Shown here one piece after another: positions 38,525-50,600 of a stretch of 64,000 bases of DNA. This stretch comes from Cercis canadensis (lineage: Eukaryota; Streptophyta; Magnoliopsida; Fabales; Fabaceae). The translations under genes were made by a program, and so were the position numbers. Each line of letters starts with the position of its first letter. Positions within the stretch are counted from its first letter, which is position 1. Below the pieces are notes generated by a model. That model made no database searches, had not been told where the DNA came from, and saw only the letters and a program-made list of their open reading frames with translations. Location: positions 1,693,542 through 1,757,541 of the forward strand of contig QAOA01006931.1 in the NCBI GenBank assembly GCA_003255065.1, read 5' to 3'.

Positions 38525-38896
38525 TTCATTGCTTTTTTCCTCTATCCTTGCCCACATGCCCTTGGTCAAATTACTAATTTTTATTTCGTAAGTGCATGAC
38601 TTGGTTCGTTCATTCTGTACAACCGACTGAAGAAGACAGTCGTATTTTGACCAAAATGAACGAATGGTTTTGTAGAATTCCGAGCAAACGCTTATTTACC
38701 CTCCAGCTCTCTTGGTAGTTACCTGGAAGATAATCTACCTCCGAGACAATGATCACGAGTGACATAGAATCACCTTTCTCTTTGCCATAAAACCATAGAT
38801 TAGAATTTCAATACTTGATTCCTTTCACGCTCTGTAAAATTCCACAATGTTTTATACACTAAGGCACAATTGGAGAGTAAACTCCCGATGCAGTCC

Positions 38897-39320
38897 ATCA
38901 GAAGAAATAAAAACAGAGAAGTTGCTCAAAAAACAGAAACCTCGAGAACATTCATCAAAGCATGCTGTATTTGAAAGAAAAAAAAAACAATTTTTAAAGT
39001 TAGCCATCAACAAGCTGAAAACTTAGAAATGCATAAGAACGTAATTATACGCAAAATGAAATCTGTATATAACTTAAGAGATGGAGAGAAAACAAGAAAT
39101 CATACGGNATCAGAAGAAATAGAAACAGAGAAGTTGCTCAAAAAACAGAAACCTCGAGAACATTCATCAAAGCATGCTGTATTTGAAAGAAAAAAAAAAA
39201 CAATTTTTAAAGTTAGCCATCAACAAGCTGAAAACTTAGAAATGCATAAGAACGTAATTATACGCAAAATGAAATCTGTATATAACTTAAGAGATGGAGA
39301 GAAAACAAGAAATCATACGG
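38897..39320. repeat. 211-bp direct duplication around a single N
   Basis: 38897-39107 and 39109-39320 are the same sequence apart from a one-base difference in an A-run, separated by one N at 39108. It lies between the convergent DUF1191 and 6PGDH genes. Same artefact-like pattern as at 6808 and 16055. Confidence 0.85.
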
Positions 39321-39625
39321 TCCCTTATACCAAGACCACTTCTAAACTCAACCTGCATATACAATTTTAACAATGACAAGTAATGTTTACCAGGCAAAAA
39401 GACATAACATTCGATTTCGAGTCTAGGTAAGAAAAGCAAACAACTTAAAAGCCAATGGAACTCAAAAGGCTAATGCGTTTCTTTTATTATCAGCAAAAAC
39501 TGCTAGAGTAAACAATAACCGCTTTGCCTAACGAGGAATCCTCAATGACACATACAATTTTAACTCAAATGTGCACCATTAACATCAATCCAAACAGACA
39601 ACTAACCACACTAAAAGATCTGAAT

Positions 39626-41113
39626 TCAATTCAGAGCACCAGCTCCAGCACCACTCTTGCGAGCAAGTTTTGTCCATTCGGTGTGGAATGACCCAGAGCG
39701 ATCAATTCGCTCATATGTATGAGCCCCAAACAAATCCCTCTGAGCCTGAACAAGGTTAGCTGGAAGCCTTGCTCTCCTGTATGTATCAAAGTAAGCAAGA
39801 CTAGCACACATCCCTGGAGTGCTGATCCCAGCTGATATAGCTAATCCCACAACTCTTCTCCAGGCTGCCTGCCTTTGCACCATCTCCTTTGCAAATTCTG
39901 GGTCAACAATCAAACTAGCCAAGTTGGGATTTCTCTGATAAGCCTTCTTAATCCTATCCAAAAACACTGCCCGTATGATGCACCCACCTTTCCAAATCCT
40001 AGCCAATTCGCCAAAATTCAAATTCCATCCCTTCTCATCACTCTTAGCCCTCAACAAGTTCATCCCCTGAGCATAGCTACAAATCTTGGAGGCATACAAG
40101 GCTTGCCTCACATCATCTATCAATCGCTTCTTATCAATCCCACTCTTCACAGACCCCACTTCGTCATTCAATCCAGCCTCCTTCAATACATTGGCAGCAT
40201 TCTCTCTCTCCTCCTTTAATCCGCTCAAGTACCGGCAATCCAATGAAGCAGCAATTGTAGGAGCCGCAACTGACAGTTCAGCTGCCTGCTGTACCGTCCA
40301 TTTTCCAGTACCCTTCATACCCGTTTTATCCAAAATCTTATCCACCAAATCGCCATCTCCAGCTTCATCTTTAACTTTGAAAATATCAGCAGTAATCTCA
40401 ATTAGGAAACTTTCAAGCTCCCCTCTATTCCATTCACTGAAAATCTCAGAAAGCTCTGAATTTGACAACCCACCAACGTGCTTCAATACGTCGTAGGCCT
40501 CAGAAATGAGCTGCATATCTCCGTATTCAATACCGTTGTGGACCATCTTAACGAAATTTCCAGACCCACCCTCGCCAATGTAAGTAACGCAGGGGCCATC
40601 CTCGACTTGAGCAGCGACTCTCATCAGTATGTCTTGGACGTTTGAGTAAGCCTGATAAGAACCCCCAGGCATCAAAGAGGGTCCATTTCGGGCACCTTCT
40701 TCGCCACCAGATACGCCCATGCCCAAATAGAGGATACCCTTGTCAGAGACTTCTCCGATTCGACGCTCGGTGTTCTCGTACCACTCGTTGCCGCCGTCGA
40801 TGATGCTATCACCGGATTCCATGTGTTCGGAGAGGGCAGCGATGGTTTGGTCAACGGGAGCACCAGCCTTGACGAGGATGATGACTGATCTAGGTCTTTC
40901 GAGAGAGAGGATAAAATCCCGAGGGTTGTATTGACCAAAGAGTGGAAGCCCACCCTCCTGGCGAGCTCGATCTACGGTCTCATCGACTTTGGAAGTGGTA
41001 CGATTGTAGACGGAGATTGGAAAACCTTTCTCGGCGATGTTGAGGGCCAGGTTTTGGCCCATAACGGCGAGCCCGGCTAGCCCTATGCGCGACAAAGCTG
41101 CTGAAGCCTCCAT
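39626..41113 (-). CDS. 6-phosphogluconate dehydrogenase (PGD1/PGD3 type)
   Basis: Oxidatively decarboxylates 6-phosphogluconate to ribulose 5-phosphate with NADP+, the third step of the oxidative pentose phosphate pathway. One exon, 495 aa, from the ATG at 41113; the frame continues upstream only from non-ATG codons. The start MEASAALSRIGLAGLAVMGQ contains the dinucleotide-binding glycine motif. Further signatures are LGMGVSGGEEGARNGPSLMP and GSGNFVKMVHNGIEYGDMQL (catalytic Lys and substrate residues), plus GMKGTGKWTVQQAAELSVAA and the carboxy domain ISTPGMCASLAYFDTYRRAR. Sequence choices (ISEAYDVL, VEDGPCVTYIGEGG) resemble Arabidopsis PGD1/PGD3 more than the peroxisome-directed PGD2, and there is no carboxy-terminal SKI/SKL; the end is GAGALN. 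Plants keep these genes intronless, as here. Its convergent neighbour is the DUF1191 gene. Confidence 0.97.
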   Translation of the reverse strand: MEASAALSRIGLAGLAVMGQNLALNIAEKGFPISVYNRTTSKVDETVDRARQEGGLPLFGQYNPRDFILSLERPRSVIILVKAGAPVDQTIAALSEHMESGDSIIDGGNEWYENTERRIGEVSDKGILYLGMGVSGGEEGARNGPSLMPGGSYQAYSNVQDILMRVAAQVEDGPCVTYIGEGGSGNFVKMVHNGIEYGDMQLISEAYDVLKHVGGLSNSELSEIFSEWNRGELESFLIEITADIFKVKDEAGDGDLVDKILDKTGMKGTGKWTVQQAAELSVAAPTIAASLDCRYLSGLKEERENAANVLKEAGLNDEVGSVKSGIDKKRLIDDVRQALYASKICSYAQGMNLLRAKSDEKGWNLNFGELARIWKGGCIIRAVFLDRIKKAYQRNPNLASLIVDPEFAKEMVQRQAAWRRVVGLAISAGISTPGMCASLAYFDTYRRARLPANLVQAQRDLFGAHTYERIDRSGSFHTEWTKLARKSGAGAGALN

Positions 41114-42738
41114 GTTTGAACTTGGAACGAGGACTATACCAATACTAGAGATCAACTCAAAGGGAATGAGTGTTCAAAATCCAAATGAGGGCTGTTGCTG
41201 TTTCAGCTGCCCAACATAGAAATCTATTATCTCCTCTCTTGGGACTTCAAAATTAAATTAAATAGACACAAGTGTATTTGTTTGGTGCGGTATTTTTGTT
41301 GCCAATGGGGGTGGCGGACTCGTCGAGGGAGTGAAGGGACAGTGACTTAACCACCAACGAGGAGGTGCGTAAACGTCGATGCTTCCAAGGGTTGGTCAGT
41401 CTCAACAAAACGACTGCGTTAACTTGTTCAGAGTTTCTTTCTTTCTTCAAATCATCGGTCTAACTGCAGAAATACTGCATTTATTAAAAATTAAAGGCAC
41501 AATTATTTTCGAGTTTCAATATCAAAGAAAAAAGATTAAACCAGTTTCAAAGGTATTTAGTGTAAAATAATAAAAATATTTTAAAATTGATATGATTATT
41601 ATGTATAAAATAGTAATTCTAATTAATTTTTATTTAATTAAAATATTTTATTTAATCTATAATTGTTATGTTTTAATTAAATAACATAATAAAAAATATC
41701 TTGGTCATTTCTAGGAGATGACACACACATGCTTTGGAACTTGACCTTGAGTTTGTTCTATCATTTTCCGATGCAGAACTACCAAACCCTAACTAGAGAA
41801 AAAGTTGGTTGAGTATGACATCCTCCTCCAACGTTTTTTTTTTTTGGATAAATATAATATCTTTACTTTACAAACTTTTCAATTATGTTTGATTAACTTA
41901 ATTTTTTTTAAATTATTAGTCAAAAAAATAGATGGGAATTATTAAAACCACAAATTCAACACATGATGTCTCGAGACTGTATGGGTCTCAAGAAAAATTT
42001 CCTCAAATTTGTGATTGCAAGCAAGCTTTTCCATATATACTAATTATTAAATACAAAATGTGCATCTTAATAAAAATGTTAAACCTCTTATAATTTTCTT
42101 AACTTAATACTACTATATAAAAAAAAAAAAAAAAGGACTTGTAACACTTCATTGACTTTGTTTAATTTTATGACACCATTGCAGTTACTAAACTTTTGGA
42201 CATAAATAGGACCCGACAATGATGATATCGGTCTTCAACTGCTGCATTTTACAACCTCTATGCATCTGGCATGGTGATAGAATAGATTGTTAAAAAAGAA
42301 AAAACGACAAGAAGAATTGATTTTTTTTGGGAGAGATTGGGAGGGGGGCTATTAACAGTGCCAATGACAAAGTCAAGAATTTTGTGCTACACCACCAAAT
42401 AACAAGTTGAGTTAATCGCACTTCAACAACCAGAACTCTAAAAGAATAGCTCTTCAGGTCACAACTTTGACAGCAATATTCAATATATTTGCTGCCAGAC
42501 AACCAAACATGCTTAAAGCAGCAATGTGCTAGAGCGAATATTTATTATCAAGCTGGAAACGATTATTACTAAAGACTTTAGTATCGCATGCCCCATATGG
42601 GAACGACTGGACTGAAAAATAGATTAAGTTATTTAAAGGACAAAAATACTAAGATTACAGGAGCAATGGCACGACAGAAATAAGTTTTTGATTCAGGATA
42701 TGAATACTCTAGGGGCAACGAAACAATACAACCAATCA
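41114..42738. other. Intergenic region, nothing further recognised
   Basis: The right flank of 6PGDH (5' UTR and promoter, pyrimidine-rich near 41220-41240 on the plus strand) followed by AT-rich spacer and the 3' flank of the V-ATPase subunit E gene. No gene or RNA identified. Confidence 0.4.
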
Positions 42739-45658
42739 TCAAGCAACAACTTGTCCAAACAACTGCCTGCGGATCTGCAGTAAGGAAAAAAGGAAATTCT
42801 TTAGAACTTAGTCACATTACACATAGTTAATCATCTAATCAAGCATATGCAACTAGAATAGATGCTGAAATGAAATACTGAAAACCATAATATCAATTAA
42901 ATAAGATTACAACATGTGTACTCTATAATGCTAAAATTATTATAAAACTCCTTAAAGATACAAACTTACAACCAACACTCCAAAGAATAACTTAATCTGC
43001 ATTCCAAACTACATGCACGTAAAGAAAACAAAATATAATTGACCAAGGAAGTTAGACAACTAATGTTTCCTCTCTTTCTGAGGGAGAAAGAAAGCTGAAG
43101 TAACAATCAATGAAAGAGATATTTGGACTAGACCATCAAATACACAGGCAGAAAGAGAAAGAGAGTCTCATAAAATATAAGAACTTGTCAAAGTCATTTT
43201 GAGTTAATTATAAATCCAACCTTTTAAGAATTAATAAAGCAAAATATTGAAAGTGCATAAAGGAATGAGGCACACAGCATTATTCAAGAAAAAAGCATAT
43301 TACGAGTTAGGAATCTGAATCTTGGATGTTATAATTTATCTGTTCAATAATTGTTAGTTCACAGATTTTTGTTAAAAGAAGTTTGTCTTCTCCATGTTCA
43401 AGACCAAACATTAATCCTGATGTCCCTCCTACCCCCTTCAGACACACCATTCTAGTTAACTGTCCCGGTTGTCCATCACAGTGTGAATAATTCACCTGAA
43501 GTATTCTACTTAAACATCATCATCCAATATTTTAACATTGAGTATGATGAAACAAGAATTATGAGCTTCTTGACACAAATTACCTTTGTAGATTAAAATA
43601 TTATGAAATCTCAATAGTACAAACAATTAAGCAGCAATGCAAAATATAGTTATATCAAACAAAAATGACAATATCTATGCATAGTGCAAGTGGCAGAAGA
43701 TGAAAGGAAATCAGTATAAAAGCTTAACAGCATAATCTTACCTCTGGAAGTTTTTTACGGAACACTACATCCAATCGTGCATCAAGGCTATTTTCAAACA
43801 CAATCTTTCCATCTCGAGAAGCCAACACCACCCCTCCAGAGCTGAAATGACATATATAATCAGGTCTACCAAAAATAATATTTGAATATCAAAGGAACTA
43901 TACATGTAATACAATTTCAGGAAGCCTCCTCAATTAACATGAACATTACCAGAAGGGACCATGAGCATTATGATGGCTGGGTGCAGGTGGAAGGTAGACT
44001 AGTTTGTCAACAATGATCTCTGGTGGATGAACATTTTCCTTATCAGCATACTCCTGTGCAGCTGAATCCAGCACATGCTCTACCAAATGTAGGTCATCTT
44101 CCCGACACCGCAATAAGACAGAAGGCTCTTTCAGTCTAAGCAAACTCTGTCACAGACAAGCCTTTTAAATACAACCCAAGTCCACATACTTACAAAAAGT
44201 AGGTAGTCCATGAACAAACATCAGAATTTGCTAGGGCACATTTGAAATAATGATGTTGGTCCATCGGTTTCTAAAGATACTTACATGCATAAACTTGTCC
44301 TCATGATCACATTGATTAAAGGTACAATATTGTCATCCGACACGATATAGGATTAAGACATAATAAAAAATTAACAGCAACACTGGGATATTGGAATGCC
44401 TATAAATACACTCTAATACCACACTGCTGCAGAAGAAACTTCTCAAAACTGAAAATGTATGTAACCAGGATACTTGATCAAACCATGCTAAAGTGTCTAT
44501 TCAGTTTTTACTGACCTGAACAATGAGATCTTTCAGAAGATTTCTGTACACATGGTGATCACGGCTCACATTCAAAAGCTCCTTAGATGCAACTTCTTTC
44601 ATGGAATTAACCACATCATCTTGAGCTTGAAGAACTTTTATCCGAGAAGCATTCAGCTGCATAGAGTACTCACTGCAACAAACAATTGTGCTTTTAATCT
44701 ATCTCAACTAATAATCTTCTTGCAAGTTAGAAAAGGAACAATGAAAAATATTCAGACATAAAATATATTAAGCCTCAACTTAGACACTCGCACAAAGGGA
44801 ATGTTTCCATTTACCATATCTTGGCAATAATTACAGATTAATGAAATTAGCCAAGATGCCAACAGTTGGAAAATAATTGAACCAAAAATCAAGCCTATCG
44901 AAATAAAACTAAAACAACACCTCTCGCTGTATTTTGCCCTAGTTCATTATACAACGAATGCTTATTATTGATTTTACTAACCAGTACCAAACAACATGAA
45001 CCAAGTTTAAAGATCTGCTAGACTTCGGCCAGAAGTCAAACTTGAGCAACAATCACTCACAATAATTTGCGTCATTACCCCCATACAAGGATCTAGAGCC
45101 ACAGGATTAATGAACTTGGGAGTTAGAGCTGGAATTCATCTCCAGAAATCAAACATAATGATTTCCACATACTAATGTCAATGGACTAGATAAACATGAG
45201 AATTTTCGAATTTACACGAAAAAAAAAGTGAAATAAATCCAGAGTATGCAAGGTGTGTTAGTAAGTTACATCTTCTTCCGAATTTCAACTTGCTTCTCCT
45301 TGCGCTCGTAGTCTTGCCTGATCTTCTTCTTCTCTGCTTCAACCAACTGTAACTTCTCGATGTTGAATTCCTGTCAAAACCAGTTATAACTCTTAAGCAT
45401 CAATTCCATGGCGATCTAGCCCAATTCACAAAGAGGTAGATATATTTGTATATAAATCAATATTCCTAACTAATAATTGGTTTAGTAGAGAAAATAACTA
45501 GATCCAAATCGTGGAAGGAAGGAAGCAAATGGAATTGAAGTTGGGAATTGTCCTACTTCTTCGGCAGAGACCGCGATCTCGTTGGCTTTTTCCTCGGCCT
45601 CTTGGCGGATAAACCTCACCATCTGCTGGATTTGCTTGGATACATCTGCGTCGTTCAT
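42739..45658 (-). CDS. VHA-E: V-type proton ATPase subunit E
   Basis: Peripheral-stalk subunit of the vacuolar/endomembrane H+-ATPase; it pairs with subunit G to hold the V1 head against rotation. Six exons: 45658-45557, 45370-45270, 44672-44516, 44146-43950, 43841-43742 and 42774-42739, giving 230 aa, exactly the plant length. It starts MNDADVSKQIQQMVRFIRQE; residues 10-110 form the long charged amino-terminal helix (EKLQLVEAEKKKIRQDYERK), then LKDLIVQSLLRLKEPSVLLR, and the carboxy domain CSGGVVLASRDGKIVFENSL and ARLDVVFRKKLPEIRRQLFG. The exon 2/3 junction gives KKIEYSMQLNASRIKV, matching homologues and fixing the acceptor at 44672. The last exon codes for only 11 residues. Confidence 0.96.
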
Positions 45659-45889
45659 TTTCTCAGTCTTGAGAATCGAATCGGAGAAGATCGAGAGGAA
45701 ACTAAACTAGTTGAGCGGAGAACCAAGCTCTTCCTCGATCGTGGATGAGAGTTATGATACGACAAGACAGCAAAACCTTATTATTAAGTATGTGCCTTCA
45801 CGAAATAGCAGATTCCTGGCTCCCGGGGAAACCTTTTTCTTATAACTTTTTAACCCTTTCTTTAATTTACCCTCACTAATTACTATTAG

Positions 45890-46441
45890 ACTTAATTATA
45901 ATTTTAACTTTTTTATTTTAACAATTTCAATTTTTTTATCTTTCTTTTTTAAAAAATAAATCATTTGTTCCCTCTATATTTATAAATTATGCAATTTTAA
46001 TCATTTTATCTTTAAGCTAAAATTTTTTAGATTTAATTTAAGATATAAAGTTTTCTAATTCATACTTCTACTGTTTAAATTGAAAAGTTACGTATTATAA
46101 ATTTTTTTACAAAATTTTAATTCAATCTAATGGTAAATGAATCTAGATATTCGGTTAGATAAAAACTTATAATTTTGATATTTTGGGTTAAGTCCCACCG
46201 TTAGATTAAACTAAAATTTTGTGATGAGATTCTCAAAATTTAACTCTTTAATATGAACAGTAAAAGTGTGAATTAAATAACTTTATACTTTAAACTAGAC
46301 TTACCAATTTTTGGCTCAAAGATAAAATAATCAAAATTAAATATTTTATAAATAAAGAGTGACTAAATTATTCATTTTTAAACAATAAGAACTAAAAAAT
46401 TCAAATTATTAAAATAAAATAATTAAAATTACAATTAAGCC
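45890..46441. mobile_element. Long foldback MITE, family B copy 1
   Basis: About 550 bp whose two halves are inverted copies. Ends CTTAATTATAATTTTAAC and, reverse-complemented, GGCTTAATTGTAATTTTAAT. Internal blocks such as TTATCTTTAAGCTAAAATTT and CCGTTAGATTAAACT occur on both arms in opposite orientation. It is the more AT-degraded relative of the copy at 62632-63183. It lies directly upstream of the V-ATPase subunit E gene. Confidence 0.75.
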
Positions 46442-47006
46442 AAAAATTATTACCGATTTTTTTTCATTGTCACAAAATATAAACAATAAACAAATGTAAA
46501 AGTATTTATCTCAAGTTTCAAATATTTTTCCAGTGTTAGAAAAATTTAAAAAAAAATTATAACAGGGCAACACTAACTATAGTTAAAGAAATAAATTATA
46601 AACATAACAATATAATTGATTCAAAATCTTTTAAAAAAAAATCTAAAGTTTCAATCTCATTCTCCACATTCCATCAGAATAATTTAATTTTATTTGTCTA
46701 ATAACAAAAAAAAAGTTATTACATTTAATCGTTAACATCTTTCCTTTTTTATTTTCTACCTCAAGGATAAGTATGTTCCATTACTATTTTTGTTTGAGTT
46801 TAAAAAAAATTGAAAATAGATAAAAATAAATAAAACAGAGAGTTATTTGTACTTGAAAGAAGTGAATGTAATTTATTTAAAAAAATATTAAAATATGTTG
46901 ATTATATGATCTCAATTTATATTTTTTATTCCTACCTAAAAAATGTATGTTATTTTTTCCCTTCTAATTAATTTATTATATTATAAAGTCTTATATATTA
47001 AAGTTA
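46442..47006. other. AT-rich spacer between two MITEs
   Basis: Almost pure A/T sequence with no gene, RNA or repeat ends recognised. Confidence 0.5.
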
Positions 47007-47360
47007 AGTTTAAATGTAGTGTAAGTTTTTATAGTTTAAATAAATTTTAAATTAAATTTTTATAATTTTTTTAATTAGGTATCTTATAATTTTATCAATT
47101 TAGTGTTAATATAATAAACGATTTATTTATATGACAATAAAAAAAAGTTTATATGATGTTAAAGTAATATAAAAATTATTATTTTATTATTTTTTACTAA
47201 AAAAGTGCATAAAAAAATTAATAATATAATAATTTTTTAATTATTTTAGTATCATATTAATTTTTTTTATTATCACATAAATAAGTCATAATTAAAAAAA
47301 ATTTAAACTATACAAATTTTTTTAAAAAATTATAAAAATTTAATTTAAAATTCGTAAAAA
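47007..47360. mobile_element. Foldback MITE, family A copy 2
   Basis: Related to the element at 20852-21322: GTTTAAATG at the left tip, then AGTTTTTATAGTTTAAAT and, inverted on the right arm, AAATTTAAACTATACAAATT. Shared blocks include TTTTTTATTATCACATAAAT on the right, opposed to ATTTATATGACAATAAAAAA on the left. The right tip is truncated relative to copy 1. It lies about 300 bp upstream of the galactosyltransferase start. Confidence 0.6.
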
Positions 47361-47657
47361 AGACCGTTCGTTATTTCAGATGCTACTGTTGAAACCGAAA
47401 ATCATATACACAAACTCTGGAAAATCAGTTGTAACGTCATCTTCATACATCAAGATCCAAAACTCTTCAAAATAAAGTGGTTCTTTTGATTTGTAAACAT
47501 TGATTTAGTTTCTTTCTTCAACCTTGAGCTTGCCTGCAGCTGCAGAGAACTCGTAATTGGTCTAGATCTCAGAAGTAGTAAAGTGTTAGCTGCGGAGAGA
47601 TTTGGATAAGGATTTTCTGACGGTTTTTTTTTTTGCGAACAAGCTCTTGAAGAAGAA

Positions 47658-50600
47658 ATGCGTAGCCGGGGATCGCAAAGCCGGCTATCTGGTTACTCTT
47701 TCGGATCTCGAATTTCTGCTCTGATGTTCGCTATGATAGCAACCATGGCTACTATATACGTCGCTGGCCGGTTTGTTTTTCTCTATCAAATCAATTGTTT
47801 CTTCATCATCTTTCTCAAACTATCTTTAACTGAACGAATTTTCTCCTTGATATATTGTGTCCTGTGCAGGCTATGGCAAGATGCCGAAAGTAGGGTATAT
47901 TTAATTCAAGAGCTTGACAAAAGAAATGGTCAGGTATAGCGTTTCTTAAATTAATGTAGACTTGTGACTATGTTCAACGATGCATGTATGGGTTTGCATA
48001 ATTGTGTTTTTCATGGCTTTGACACTGTCACTTCTTGTCATTATAAATGTAACCTTGGTTCATTTGTGTGTGTCTGCAATTGCTGGTGTGTGTATTTTTA
48101 ATTTTTAGTTATCATGATATCATTCATAGGAAATTCAATGAGGCAGTATGGTTCATCCGATTTCAGGGTCAATCTGCCATATCTGTTGATGATACACTAA
48201 AAATTATAGCCTGCAGGTAATTTGCTTGTAGCCCAATGTCTATGTCTGTTTATTCATTTTATTGTATTGTTATTTTTACTGTTTTGGTTGAGAGTTCAAA
48301 TTTGGCGGAGAATGAACTCAGGCTATTGGTTGCATTTCCTTACTTTTAGGGAACAACGTAAGAAGTTATCGGCCCTTGAGATGGAACTAGCTGCAGCTAG
48401 ACAGGAAGGTTTTGTTCCGAAGCATCCATCTGGAAATGATGGGAGACATTCTACTAAGAGGCTTCTTTCAGTCATAGGAATAATAACGACATTTGGCCGA
48501 AAGAAAAACAGAGATGCTATTCGCAAGGCATGGATGCCATCAGGTACCATATATTTATTTATCTTTAGTTCCTTTAGCAAGACTAATGAATATTTGGCCT
48601 TTCAGTCATTCAGTGAAACACCTGCTATATGCATAAAAATTGTAGTGTAGGCTTAAATTTTGTAGTTTAGTTTTCAGTTACTATATTCATTTGCTACTTC
48701 TGAATAAATGCAGCAGTCAGATTTCCTGTTATTGTTTCTGGTTTTCTTCAATCATCACGTTTAGCAGTATCTGAATGAGTTATGAGCTATACCTAGGCCA
48801 AAGATGCGTTACCTTGCAAGTGGACAGCTCAAAACCATTTGAAGCAAGATGTTTTGATGACCAAATGTGTACCTCAAGTAGTGATGAAAGACAATCACTC
48901 AGATGAGCCATTAGATGTCTGAAAAGACAAGATGAAAATTTAGAATACTTACTGAGAGTAATTGGAGAAGTATTTGCTTGATTTCTCATAAATGCATAGT
49001 AGAAAGTTATAAAAATCATGGCAAGGGGAAATTTAGGGAAGATGTCTTGTATAAAATTCTTCTTTAACCTCTTGGGGTGGTTGAACATTATTTCTTTTTA
49101 AGTTGATCAAGTTAGGGTCTTCATCAATTGGTTAACTCACAAATTTTTATTGAGATTAATGCTGAAATGTGACTTTTGTACAGAACACTTGGGTTTTCCA
49201 TTTACAATGCACAAGACTCTATATAATAAAGCATAATAGTTTTGTTGCCCGTGGACTTAAATTATCATGCAAAATACACTTCTTGTTTTCAAAAAAACCC
49301 TCTACTAATTAGCAACTTCTGTTACCTAATTTTATTGTTTTATAATTGATTTGGTTTGGTTTTCTATTGTCAACCTGACTAGTTATGTGATGAAATAAGA
49401 TGTCAGTAATTTGTTTCTTTGAATTTCTTTACTGTAAATATAGCTTCTATATTAGGGTCTTGCAACTTCCTACTGTTGAACTATCGTGAGGACTCAAGTA
49501 CAACTTAACTCATTGACAACTTGTTTGCAGGTGCAGCTATGAAAAAACTGGCTGATGAAAAGGGCATCATTGTGCGATTTGTAATAGGAAGAAGGTCTTT
49601 CTTTGCTGGTTCTAATTCAAAATGATAGCAAATAGTTGGCTTTTTTACTTTTTGGTTCAAGAGACATTTGCTTTCCATGCAGTGCAAATCGTGGAGACAG
49701 TGTAGACAGGGAAATTGAAACTGAAAGCAGTCAGACCAAGGACTTCATCATTCTAGTATGTTAACTTCTGTAATAATCTCATACAAACAGTATTTGCTGG
49801 GAAGTAGAGATAAAATAACTTTTCCCATGAGTCACATGGACTTTTATATTAGTTTCATACAAGCCTATAAGTGCATTGCTTCACATTGCAAAAAAAATCT
49901 AACCATGATAAAAACAAATAAAGATTCATTCCAGAATATTGAAATCAAAGTTTTTTATTAAAACTCAGACATTTTGAGGTGTTGCTGCGCTGAATAATGC
50001 ATGTTTTGGTTAGTATTAGTTCTTACTTCTCGTGGCTTGTGAAGTATTGAGCTTTGATGTGGTGATGATGAACCCTGATTGATATTTCAATGCATGTTCT
50101 GAAGTTCTATACATAGAATATAAATATTCACTGAGACAGTATCATCATGTCATCAGCTTTTATTCGTTACCCCACAGGATAATCAAGTGGAGGCACCTGA
50201 AGAGAATGCCAAAAAAATAAAATCATTCTTCATTCATGCGGTGGACAACTGGGATGCTGAATTTTATGTCAAAGTCAATGATGATGTCTATCTGAATCTT
50301 GGTATGTGGCCCTTAGTTCTGTCAGGTTATGAACAAGAGAATACATCTCGGTTTTCATATCTACATAAGGTTTATTTCTGCGTGCAATAAACATATTCTT
50401 TTAGAGTTGGAAGAATACATGTTTAATCTTCCCTAGCTTACAATATGATCGCTGTAGGACTGAAGAACATTTCATTCATGAAAAACATATAAAAGAGATA
50501 ATTGGCGCTGCAAATTTGCTAATGACTGGAATTCTTTGACACCCTCCTCCCACGAAGTTTAATAAATTTCTTGAATTCCCAGAAAATTATCAAAAATTCC

